Origin: Clostridia bacterium
GTDB taxonomy: Bacteria; Bacillota_A; Clostridia; Oscillospirales; CAG-272
Assembly (NCBI GenBank): GCA_017959485.1
Contig: JAGDAM010000213.1
Location: forward strand, 1 to 7,929
Reading direction: 5' to 3'
Length of the DNA: 7,929 nt
Shown here: in pieces, positions 1-6,495 of the stretch
How the letters are laid out: every line of letters starts with the position of its first letter
Position numbering within the stretch: the stretch's first letter is position 1
The notes under the pieces: generated by a model
Told to the model about the DNA's origin: nothing
The model's input: only the letters and a program-made list of their open reading frames with translations
Databases searched by the model: none
Position numbers and translations under genes: made by a program

Positions 1-1
1 A

Positions 2-910
2 GTCGGCAATCTCATCGGCATTCCTTACTATACCGTCAATTTTTCAAAGGAGTATTACGACAGGGTATTCAGGTACCTCCTCGAAGAGTACGACAGGGGC
101 AGGACTCCCAATCCGGACGTTCTCTGCAACCGCGAGATCAAGTTCGGGCCGTTTGCGGAATATGCCGCGGGGCTGGGCGCCGACTATATCGCTACGGGGC
201 ATTACTGCGGTATTTCGCACGAAAACGGCGTTCATTATCTCCTGAAAGCCAAGGACCAAAACAAGGACCAGACCTATTTCTTAAATCAGCTTTCGCAGGA
301 TCAGCTCTCGAACGTACTCTTTCCGCTCGGCGATCTGGAGAAGTCGCAGGTCAGGAGGATCGCCGAGGAAAACGGACTCGCAACGGCGGGAAAGAAGGAT
401 TCCACGGGCATCTGCTTTATCGGCGAGAGGAATTTCCGCAAGTTTCTGATGAACTATCTCCCCGCGAAAGAGGGAGAGATCCGCACCTACGACGGCAGGA
501 TCCTGGGCAGGCACGTCGGTCTTATGTATTACACCATCGGGCAGCGAAAGGGGCTGGATATCGGTGGGCAGCGCGGCGACGAGGGCAGATGGTTCGTCAT
601 CGAAAAGGATCTTAAAAACAACGTTCTTTTCGTCGCGCACGGCGACGAGGACAGACTGTATTCTTCGGGCTGCGAGGTCGGGGGCTGCAACTGGATCCCC
701 GCCGCTCCGCAGCAAAAAGAATTTCATTGCACGGCTAAATTCCGCTACCGTCAGCCCGAGCAGGGTTGTCTCGTGCGGATCGCGGACGACGGCGGACTGA
801 CTGTTGAGTTCGACGAGAAACAGCGCGCAATAACCGAAGGACAGTACGCGGTTTTCTATAGCGGAAACAAATGTCTCGGCGGCGGCGTGATAGAGCGGGC
901 GATAAAGTAA
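2..910 (+). CDS. mnmA: tRNA-specific 2-thiouridylase MnmA, 5'-truncated by the window edge
   Basis: C-terminal 302 residues of MnmA, the cytoplasmic enzyme that uses ATP and a persulfide sulfur relay to make 2-thiouridine at wobble U34 of Lys, Glu and Gln tRNAs. The reading frame is open from base 2 to the TAA at 908-910. Visible family motifs are TPNPDVLCN with the first catalytic Cys (bases 125-127), the ATGHY segment, KDQTYFL, and GICFIGERNF with the second catalytic Cys (bases 413-415). The tRNA-binding and beta-barrel C-terminal domains follow (YYTIGQRKG, then the final ...CLGGGVIERAIK). About 60 N-terminal residues are missing, including the PP-loop ATP site (family length near 360). 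The ATG at base 449 is internal, not the start. A tRNA-Arg gene begins 42 nt after the stop with no strong terminator or clear promoter between, so the two may be co-transcribed. Both catalytic cysteines are present, and the visible part looks intact. Confidence 0.96.
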   Translation, partial: VGNLIGIPYYTVNFSKEYYDRVFRYLLEEYDRGRTPNPDVLCNREIKFGPFAEYAAGLGADYIATGHYCGISHENGVHYLLKAKDQNKDQTYFLNQLSQDQLSNVLFPLGDLEKSQVRRIAEENGLATAGKKDSTGICFIGERNFRKFLMNYLPAKEGEIRTYDGRILGRHVGLMYYTIGQRKGLDIGGQRGDEGRWFVIEKDLKNNVLFVAHGDEDRLYSSGCEVGGCNWIPAAPQQKEFHCTAKFRYRQPEQGCLVRIADDGGLTVEFDEKQRAITEGQYAVFYSGNKCLGGGVIERAIK

Positions 911-952
911 AAACCCCCTTTTTCACGAAAAAACGCACAATTTAATACCAAT

Positions 953-1028
953 GCACCCGTAGTCTAATCGGATAAAACAAGGGCCTCCGACGCCCTCGTT
1001 GCGAGTTCGAGCCTCGCCGAGTGCACCA
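953..1028 (+). tRNA. tRNA-Arg (anticodon CCG), with two C·A mismatches
   Basis: A 76-nt cloverleaf with encoded CCA (1026-1028) and discriminator A1025. The anticodon stem is AGGGC/GCCCT (980-984 with 992-996). The loop CTCCGAC places anticodon CCG at 987-989, reading the Arg codon CGG. The T-arm is GCGAG/CTCGC with loop TTCGAGC (1001-1017). The D-loop holds GG (970-971). The acceptor is GCACCCG (953-959) against CGAGTGC (1018-1024). Two stem pairs are broken: position 5·68 (C957·A1020) in the acceptor and 12·23 (C964·A976) in the D stem. In each case a G in place of the A would restore the pair. The conserved loop bases are intact, so this is either a working tRNA with tolerated mismatches or an early pseudogene. 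Confidence 0.9.
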
Positions 1029-1029
1029 A

Positions 1030-1071
1030 GAAAGAAACCCGATTTGTCCTCGGACAAATCGGGTTTCTTTC
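1030..1071 (+). terminator. Perfect 20-bp inverted repeat, probable intrinsic terminator of mnmA-tRNA-Arg
   Basis: Arms 1030-1049 and 1052-1071 are exactly complementary. The central CTCG (1049-1052) can act as a tetraloop. The upstream arm begins with an A-rich tract and the downstream arm ends in TTTCTTT, so the stem has a GC-rich core with a U-rich 3' side, as in bidirectional intrinsic terminators. It starts one base after the tRNA CCA. There is no long uninterrupted T-run after it; the next bases are AGTTATATT, the first spacer of the hairpin array. Confidence 0.75.
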
Positions 1072-1245
1072 AGTTATATTCGCCTTCGGCGAGTTTAATT
1101 GCTTCGCAGTTATATTCGGCTTGCGCCGAGTGATATTGCGCTTCGCGCAGTTTTAAGGCGAATATAATATCACTTTGCGGCATCGCCGCAAAATATAACT
1201 GTCCCGAAGGGACAATATAACTGCCGCGCAAGAGGCAATATAACT
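1072..1245. repeat. Array of short GC hairpins separated by TTATATT / AATATAA spacers
   Basis: Non-coding tract of tiny palindromes in AT-rich spacers. Hairpins seen: CGCC-TTC-GGCG (1081-1091), TGC-TTC-GCA (1100-1108), CGGC-TTGC-GCCG (1117-1128), GCGC-TTC-GCGC (1138-1148), an 8-bp stem with loop ATC (1174-1192), GTCCC-GAA-GGGAC (1201-1213), and a weaker TGCC...GGCA (1222-1237). Spacers on the left are AGTTATATT or variants (1072, 1092, 1107, 1129). On the right they are the reverse complement AATATAACT (1192, 1214, 1237). The orientation flips near 1150-1170. Stem sequences differ while pairing is kept. I recall similar arrays between genes in uncultured gut Clostridia, but cannot verify that here. 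It is not a CRISPR: the units are too short and irregular. Confidence 0.8.
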
Positions 1246-1308
1246 TGAAAAAGCGGGTTCAGGTCCTGCCGATAGTTCGGAGAGGTTGAGAGATCAGGAA
1301 TATTTTTT

Positions 1309-1340
1309 AAATTTGCCGAAAGCAGTTGAAAATTGCCGAA
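1309..1340 (+). promoter_or_regulatory. Direct repeat AAA(T/A)TTGCCGAA, 20 bp apart, candidate operator
   Basis: The 12-mers at 1309-1320 and 1329-1340 match at 11 of 12 positions and start exactly 20 bp apart, about two helical turns. That is the geometry expected for a dimeric regulator binding one DNA face. The second copy overlaps the candidate -35 box and the spacer of the promoter at 1326-1354. No binding protein can be named. Confidence 0.3.
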
Positions 1341-1354
1341 GTATATGTTACTAT
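1326..1354 (+). promoter_or_regulatory. Candidate sigma-A-type promoter for the phosphorelay operon
   Basis: TTGAAA (1326-1331) and TACTAT (1349-1354) are separated by exactly 17 bp. The -35 has five of six consensus bases and the -10 only four, so the call is tentative. The surrounding DNA is very AT-rich, and alternative -10 hexamers (TATAAA 1354-1359, TATTAT 1365-1370) lack a well-placed -35. Use of this promoter would give a leader of about 280 nt before the kinase gene. Confidence 0.35.
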
Positions 1355-1436
1355 ATAAAAAAGATATTATATTCTGCGAAAAAGCGCAGACGAGATACTG
1401 AAGAAATCGGAACGGCTCGTTCTTATATCGGGGTTT

Positions 1437-1488
1437 GGAAGCCGACGATCGCTAAAAAGATCTACAAGACGCACTTGCGATCGCTTCC
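1437..1488 (+). other. Bulged stem-loop in the operon leader
   Basis: GGAAG (1437-1441) pairs with CTTCC (1484-1488), and CGATCGC (1446-1452) pairs with GCGATCG (1477-1483). The result is a 12-bp stem with a 4-nt bulge (1442-1445) and a 24-nt loop. It lies between the candidate promoter and the kinase start, so it would be in the mRNA leader. There is no T-run after it, which argues against a simple terminator. Confidence 0.35.
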
Positions 1489-1642
1489 GGGCAACGGCTA
1501 AAACAGGCAAAGAGCAGCCGCTCGAAGCAGAAGTCCCCGCAAAGAATTGCTGCGTGTTGGACTGCGCGATCGACGACGTCGCGCAAACAACGACGGACTA
1601 GGTTGAACGCCGACGCTAAACGATTTCATCACGGGAGGTACG

Positions 1643-4600
1643 ATGGGAGAAACAAAGAAGATTACGATCGCTTTCATTACGGCAAGCAGTATCCTGATAG
1701 CCGTATTGTTGATCCTCGGAACGGTCTGGATGGGCAGGAGTTCCCGAAAAGACACGGATCGGGCGGTCCGCACGGTAAGTTTACTGTATCTGGACGAACT
1801 TGCCGGACGGCGCGAGAAGGTTGTCGAGAACAATCTTCAAAGCAATATTCGGACTATCCGTGCCGCCGTTGATCTTCTTACGGATCAGGACCTGAGCGAC
1901 AAGGCGCATCTTGAAGCGTATCAATCCCGTATGAAAAGTTTGTACGAACTGGATAAGTTCGCTTTCGTCGATACGGACGGGCTGATCTATACTTCGCTCG
2001 GCACGCAGACCAACATAGGCGAATACGGTTTTGACTACCGTACCATTTCGGAACCGGAGATATCCGTATTCAATCTTGAAAACGCGGAGAAAAAGGTGGT
2101 CGTTGCCGTTCCGCTTAGCGACGTGACTTTTGAGGGTAAGACGCTCTCCGTTTGCTTCATGGAGATCGATATGAAAGTCATGCTGGCGGGCGCGTCGATG
2201 GATTCCGGGAGCGACGGAGCGACCTTCTGCAATATCTATTCGAAGAACGGCATCGCTCTCAGCAATACCGTTCTCGGCGGGCTCTCCGCGGACGACAATC
2301 TGTTGGACGCCATGAAGAACGCGGAATTTGAAAACGGTTATTCCTATGACGCATTCATAGAATCCTTTCGGTCGGGCAGCGGCGGCCACGTATCTTTCAC
2401 TTATAAAGATATCCGCGAAACGCTGAGTTTCGTTCCCGTCAAAGGGACCGACTGGCTGTTGACTTATCTGATCCGGGAAAGCGTGATCGGCGATCGGATC
2501 GGCTACATTTCCAGAGACATCGTCCGCAGAAGCGTCATCCAATCCGTCATCACCGTTGCGGCCGTCTTCGCTATGTTCTCGATCGTTTTCATTCAAACGA
2601 GGAAAAACGCAAAACTCAATCTGGAAAGGCAAACCGCGGAAGCGGAATCAAGAGGAAAGCAGGCGGAACTGGAAAAGCGGATCGCGTTGCAAAACGAACT
2701 TCTGGAACAGGAGCGGAGACGCAAAGAGCAGGACAGCATGATCACCGCAATGGCATCGGATTACCGCGCTGTGTATCACGTGGATCTCGACGCCGACGAC
2801 GCGGTATGCTACCGCTCCGATCCCGAAGATCACGATCAGACCGCCGAAGGCGTCCACTTTTCCTTTACTGAAAGATTCCGCTATTATGCGGAAAAGTACG
2901 TCGACCCCGAATACCGCGAAGATTTTTTGAAATATATAGACCCCGATCATATCCGCAAAGCCCTTGCAGAAGAAGAAATCATTGCATACCGCTATCTTGC
3001 CAGACGCGACGGACGCGAATATTACGAAATGCTCCGCATGGCGGGCGTGCGCCATCCGGCGGACAGGAACGACCATATCGTACACGCGATCGGCGTCGGA
3101 TTTACCGTGATCGACGCCCAGATGCGCGAAGACCTTGCAAAGAGCCAGGCGCTTGCCGAAGCATTGGCGACGGCAGAAGAGGCGAGTATCGCAAAAACGG
3201 CGTTCCTTTCCAATATGAGCCACGAGATCCGAACGCCGATGAACGCGATCATCGGGCTTGACAGTCTTGCGCTCCGCGACGATACGCTCTCCGAAAAAAC
3301 GCGGGATTATTTGCGAAAGATCAACGGGAGCGCAAAACATCTGCTGGGGCTGATCAACGACATTCTCGACATGAGCCGCATCGAATCCGGCAAACTCGTC
3401 CTCCGGAAGGAAGAATTCTCTTTCAGTGAAATGCTGGAACAGATCAACACTATGGTCATGGCTCAATGCAGCGAAAAGGGGCTGTCGTTCGAGTGCCGCA
3501 TCACGGGACGCGTCGACGATCGTTATATCGGCGACGTCTTGAAATTGAAACAGATCCTCGTCAACGTCCTGAGCAATGCCGTCAAGTTCACGAACGCGCC
3601 CGGCAACGTAACGCTTTCCATTGAGAAAACGAACGATTACGAAGGTCAATCCACTTTGCGATTCTCGATCAGGGATACCGGCATCGGGATCAGCCGGGAA
3701 TTCATCCCGAAGGTGTTCGATTCCTTCACGCAGGAGGACAGCAGCCGCAACAACAAATACGGTAGCACGGGGCTGGGCCTTGCGATCACAAAAAACATTG
3801 TGGAACTGATGAACGGAACGATCACCGTCGAATCGGAAAAAGGCGTCGGCACCGAGTTCGTCATTGCTGTAACGCTTCGGAACTGCGAAGATCCGCACGC
3901 CGAGTTCGACGCGATCGGCACGAAAGATATGCACGTTCTGGTCGTCGACGACGATCCGATCGCCTGCGAGCACGCGCGGTTGGTGCTTGACGAATCCGGC
4001 ATTCGGACCGACACCTGCATGAGAGGCAAGGAAGCAATGGAAATGCTGGAAGTCCATCACGCCAAGCACGAGCCGTATAATCTCGTTCTTCTCGACTGGA
4101 AAATGCCGGAGATGGACGGCGTGGACGTTGCAAAGGAGATCCGAAAGCGGTACGACAACGAAACCACCGTGATCATCCTTACGGCGTACAACTGGGACGA
4201 GATCATGGACGAAGCGTTGCACGTGGGCGTGGACAGTTTCCTTTCCAAACCGCTATTCGCGGCTAACGTCGTTGAAGAGTTTATGCGAATAGCAAGGCGC
4301 AACAGCATGAGCGCGTTGAACGAGAGAAAACGCGCGAATCTTTCCGGCAGACATATTCTTCTGGCGGAGGACTTCATAGTCAACGCCGAGATCGTCAAGG
4401 AGTTGATTGCCCTTCGCAACGCGGAAGTCGACCACGCGGAAAACGGAAAGATCGTTATTGAAATGTTTGAAAAGAGCGAGCCCTGCTATTACGACGCGAT
4501 TCTGATGGACGTACGGATGCCGGAAACGGACGGGCTGGAAGCGACGAAAGCGATCCGTTCGTTGCCGAGACCCGACGCGAAGACGGTCCCCATCATCGCC

Positions 4601-4747
4601 ATGACGGCAAACGCGTTCGACGAGGACGTTCAGCGGTCGCTGCAAGCAGGGATGAACGCGCATTTGTCAAAGCCGGTCGAGTCCGATCATTTGTATAAGA
4701 CGCTCGAAGAACTGATTTGGGAAAGAGAACGCCGAAAAGACCAATAA
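1643..4747 (+). CDS. Membrane hybrid sensor histidine kinase with two receiver domains
   Basis: 1034-residue sensor kinase heading the phosphorelay. Domain order: TM1 (about 8-30); an extracytoplasmic sensor (31-296) of Cache type, with LYELDKFAFVDTDGLIYTS as the clearest signature; TM2 (297-319); a charged coiled coil (320-365); a PAS-like domain (about 364-490); a signalling helix; HisKA with SHEIRTPMN and phospho-acceptor His527; and HATPase_c with Asn645, DTGIGI (Asp678) and GSTGLGLAI (707-715). Receiver 1 has Asp769-771, acceptor Asp818, Thr847 and Lys869. Receiver 2 has Glu909/Asp910, acceptor Asp956, Thr988 and Lys1010. All catalytic residues are present, so it should autophosphorylate. 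No HAMP and no HPt domain are seen; the HPt is the third gene of the operon. The ATG is preceded by GGAGG (1634-1638) at a short 4-nt spacing. The ligand is unknown. Confidence 0.94.
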   Translation: MGETKKITIAFITASSILIAVLLILGTVWMGRSSRKDTDRAVRTVSLLYLDELAGRREKVVENNLQSNIRTIRAAVDLLTDQDLSDKAHLEAYQSRMKSLYELDKFAFVDTDGLIYTSLGTQTNIGEYGFDYRTISEPEISVFNLENAEKKVVVAVPLSDVTFEGKTLSVCFMEIDMKVMLAGASMDSGSDGATFCNIYSKNGIALSNTVLGGLSADDNLLDAMKNAEFENGYSYDAFIESFRSGSGGHVSFTYKDIRETLSFVPVKGTDWLLTYLIRESVIGDRIGYISRDIVRRSVIQSVITVAAVFAMFSIVFIQTRKNAKLNLERQTAEAESRGKQAELEKRIALQNELLEQERRRKEQDSMITAMASDYRAVYHVDLDADDAVCYRSDPEDHDQTAEGVHFSFTERFRYYAEKYVDPEYREDFLKYIDPDHIRKALAEEEIIAYRYLARRDGREYYEMLRMAGVRHPADRNDHIVHAIGVGFTVIDAQMREDLAKSQALAEALATAEEASIAKTAFLSNMSHEIRTPMNAIIGLDSLALRDDTLSEKTRDYLRKINGSAKHLLGLINDILDMSRIESGKLVLRKEEFSFSEMLEQINTMVMAQCSEKGLSFECRITGRVDDRYIGDVLKLKQILVNVLSNAVKFTNAPGNVTLSIEKTNDYEGQSTLRFSIRDTGIGISREFIPKVFDSFTQEDSSRNNKYGSTGLGLAITKNIVELMNGTITVESEKGVGTEFVIAVTLRNCEDPHAEFDAIGTKDMHVLVVDDDPIACEHARLVLDESGIRTDTCMRGKEAMEMLEVHHAKHEPYNLVLLDWKMPEMDGVDVAKEIRKRYDNETTVIILTAYNWDEIMDEALHVGVDSFLSKPLFAANVVEEFMRIARRNSMSALNERKRANLSGRHILLAEDFIVNAEIVKELIALRNAEVDHAENGKIVIEMFEKSEPCYYDAILMDVRMPETDGLEATKAIRSLPRPDAKTVPIIAMTANAFDEDVQRSLQAGMNAHLSKPVESDHLYKTLEELIWERERRKDQ

Positions 4748-4766
4748 AAAGCACAGGAGATAAGAA

Positions 4767-6479
4767 ATGGCGGAAAAGAAAACGAAATTCAGCATTGCCG
4801 AAGAGAAAAGGCGGATATTGCTGGTCGAAGACGACGTCATTAACCGCGAAATACTGAAAGAAAGCATCGGCGACGCATACGATCTCATCATCGCCGAAAC
4901 GGGAGAGGAAGCGTTGGAGATCGTACGCGAGCGGTTCAGAACGCTGAGCATCATACTTCTGGACCTGAATTTGCCCGGCATAAAGGGGATTGAAGTTCTC
5001 CGGCGGATCAAAAGCGATCCGGCTTATGCCGGTCTTCCCGTGATCGTCATGACGTCGGACGGCGAAGCAGAGGTGGAATGCCTGACGCTCGGAGCCGTCG
5101 ACTTTATCCCGAAGCCGTACCCGCCGTCAAAAGTGGTCCTTGCCCGAATCCTTCGAACGGTGGAACTTTACGAGGACAGGGATACGCTCCGATGGACGGA
5201 ACGCGACCACCTGACGGGACTCTACAACAAGGATTTCTTCTATCATTACGCGGATCAACTCGATCTGTATCATAAGGGAGATCCTACCGACGCGATCGTT
5301 GTGGACATCAACCATTTTCACACGGTCAACGACCGGTACGGAAAGGCATACGGCGACAGCGTCCTGAAAAGGATAGCGGAAAACGCGCTGCGCCTGATCA
5401 ACGAGATCGGGGGTATAGCGTGCCGCTACGAGCCGGATATGTTTCTGCTCTACTGCCCCCACCGTACCGATCACGAAGCGATGCTCGAAAAACTGTCCGC
5501 CGTTCCGAAGGACTGCGATCAGGATGAAAATCACATCCGATTGAGGATGGGCGTTTATTCCGACGTCGATAAGTCGCTTTATATCGAACGCAGATTCGAC
5601 AGAGCGAAAATGGCGGCGGATTCCGTCAAGGGAAATCTCGCAAATCCTATCGGTTTCTACGACAATTCCATGCACGACGCCGAGGTGATGGAAGAACAGT
5701 TGATAGACGATTTTCCGTTCGCGATCAAAGAGAAACAGTTCGTTGTGTTTTATCAGCCAAAATTCGACGTACGCGGGGATACCCCGATTTTGTGTAGCGC
5801 GGAAGCGCTCGCGCGTTGGAATCACCCGAAACTCGGCATGGTGAGTCCGGCCGTATTTATCCCGCTGTTTGAAAAAAACGGTCTGATCCGGACGCTCGAC
5901 AACTACGTCTGGTCGGAAACGGCGGCGCAGATCCGCGATTGGAAGGAGCGGTTAGGCGTTTCCGTTCCGGTCTCGGTAAACGTTTCCCGCATCGACCTTT
6001 ACGACCCGGAATTGATCGACAAACTGCTCGATCTGACCGCGGCAAACGGGCTGAAAACCGGAGAATTGCTTTTGGAGATCACGGAGTCGGCATATACGGG
6101 AAACGCCGGAATCATCGTTGAAAAAGTGAAACAACTACGCGAACTCGGTTTCAGGATCGAGATGGATGATTTCGGCTCCGGATATTCGTCGCTCAGTATG
6201 CTGTCGGCGCTTCCCCTCGACGCGATGAAACTGGACATGCAGTTTATCCGCAGCGCGTTCAAAGAACGCCGTGAAACGAGACTTCTGGAAGCGATAATCG
6301 ATCTTTCGCATTCGTTTGGAGCCCCCACGATAGCAGAAGGCGTGGAAACGGCAGAGCAGGTGGCGGCGCTGAAAGCGATGGGGTGCGACGTGATACAAGG
6401 TTACTATTTCTCGCGACCGGTACCGGCAAGCGAATTTGAAAAGTTCTTTTCGGAAAAGACGGAACTTTCCGTCTGTTGA
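4767..6479 (+). CDS. Response regulator: REC, degenerate GGDEF, active-looking EAL c-di-GMP phosphodiesterase
   Basis: 570-residue soluble protein, the likely output of the relay. The N-terminal receiver (15-135) has Asp22/Asp23, acceptor Asp66 (LLDLNLPG), Thr96 and Lys116. A GGDEF fold follows (about 145-300) with recognisable LTGLYNKDFF and VDINHF (Asp180), but the signature loop reads EPDMF (222-226) instead of GGDEF, and no RxxD inhibitory site precedes it. It should not make c-di-GMP, though it could still bind nucleotide. The EAL domain (about 315-565) keeps every catalytic position I can check: E346 of EALARW, N405, E440, D467/D468 of DDFGSGYSS, K488, E524 of EGVET and Q544. It should therefore hydrolyse c-di-GMP to pGpG. 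The start is set by AGGAGA (4755-4760), 6 nt before the ATG and 19 nt after the kinase stop. Phosphorylation at Asp66 presumably switches the EAL activity. Confidence 0.94.
   Translation: MAEKKTKFSIAEEKRRILLVEDDVINREILKESIGDAYDLIIAETGEEALEIVRERFRTLSIILLDLNLPGIKGIEVLRRIKSDPAYAGLPVIVMTSDGEAEVECLTLGAVDFIPKPYPPSKVVLARILRTVELYEDRDTLRWTERDHLTGLYNKDFFYHYADQLDLYHKGDPTDAIVVDINHFHTVNDRYGKAYGDSVLKRIAENALRLINEIGGIACRYEPDMFLLYCPHRTDHEAMLEKLSAVPKDCDQDENHIRLRMGVYSDVDKSLYIERRFDRAKMAADSVKGNLANPIGFYDNSMHDAEVMEEQLIDDFPFAIKEKQFVVFYQPKFDVRGDTPILCSAEALARWNHPKLGMVSPAVFIPLFEKNGLIRTLDNYVWSETAAQIRDWKERLGVSVPVSVNVSRIDLYDPELIDKLLDLTAANGLKTGELLLEITESAYTGNAGIIVEKVKQLRELGFRIEMDDFGSGYSSLSMLSALPLDAMKLDMQFIRSAFKERRETRLLEAIIDLSHSFGAPTIAEGVETAEQVAALKAMGCDVIQGYYFSRPVPASEFEKFFSEKTELSVC
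6457..6474 (+). other. Hairpin at the end of the EAL gene, just before the HPt ribosome binding site
   Basis: AGACGGA (6457-6463) and TCCGTCT (6468-6474) form a 7-bp stem with loop ACTT, ending three bases before the stop codon. A second, mutually exclusive pairing, CGGAAA (6451-6456) with TTTCCG (6466-6471), is also possible. The strong Shine-Dalgarno of the HPt gene begins at 6482. It has no T-run, so it is not a terminator. It could influence mRNA processing or the translation level of the HPt gene, or be chance. Confidence 0.35.
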
Positions 6480-6495
6480 CTAAGGAGGGTTATAT

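Larger units (their letters stand above)
1246..1642 (+). other. Gene-free stretch: upstream region and long leader of the signalling operon
   Basis: About 400 bases with no convincing gene. A TTG-started frame spans 1286-1501 but lacks a separate ribosome binding site, overlaps the candidate promoter and shows no family resemblance. The stretch holds a T-arm-like fragment (1253-1269), a 12-bp direct repeat (1309-1340), a candidate promoter (1326-1354) and three possible leader hairpins: CTGCG/CGCAG (1374-1389), GGAAG + CGATCGC against GCGATCG + CTTCC (1437-1452 with 1477-1488, 4-nt bulge), and GCGCGA/TCGCGC (1564-1584). I could not match it to a known riboswitch class. Confidence 0.5.

Noticed and set aside
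449..910. ATG at 449 as the start of a separate gene
   Set aside because: The frame is open from base 2 and encodes continuous MnmA sequence including both catalytic cysteines, so this Met is internal.
911..940. Terminator directly after mnmA
   Set aside because: TTTTT-CACG-AAAAA can pair only through A-T pairs, lacks a GC stem, and has no T-run after it.
953..1071. Integrative element att site at the tRNA-Arg 3' end
   Set aside because: No integrase is present, no second copy of the tRNA 3' end is found in the window, and the DNA that follows is a terminator and hairpin array.
1072..1245. CRISPR array
   Set aside because: Repeated units are 7-10 bases, the intervening parts are palindromes rather than unique spacers, orientation flips midway, and no cas gene is present.
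1286..1501. 71-codon frame starting with TTG upstream of the kinase
   Set aside because: It has no distinct ribosome binding site, overlaps the candidate promoter and a leader stem, and its product resembles no family I know.
1781..2632. 283-codon open frame on the - strand across the kinase sensor domain
   Set aside because: Same shadow effect. It has no ribosome binding site or recognisable protein features.
2648..4222. Long (524-codon) open frame on the - strand inside the kinase gene
   Set aside because: It mirrors the kinase reading frame and shows no domain or motif. Long antisense frames are expected from the codon bias of the + strand gene, whose motifs are unambiguous.
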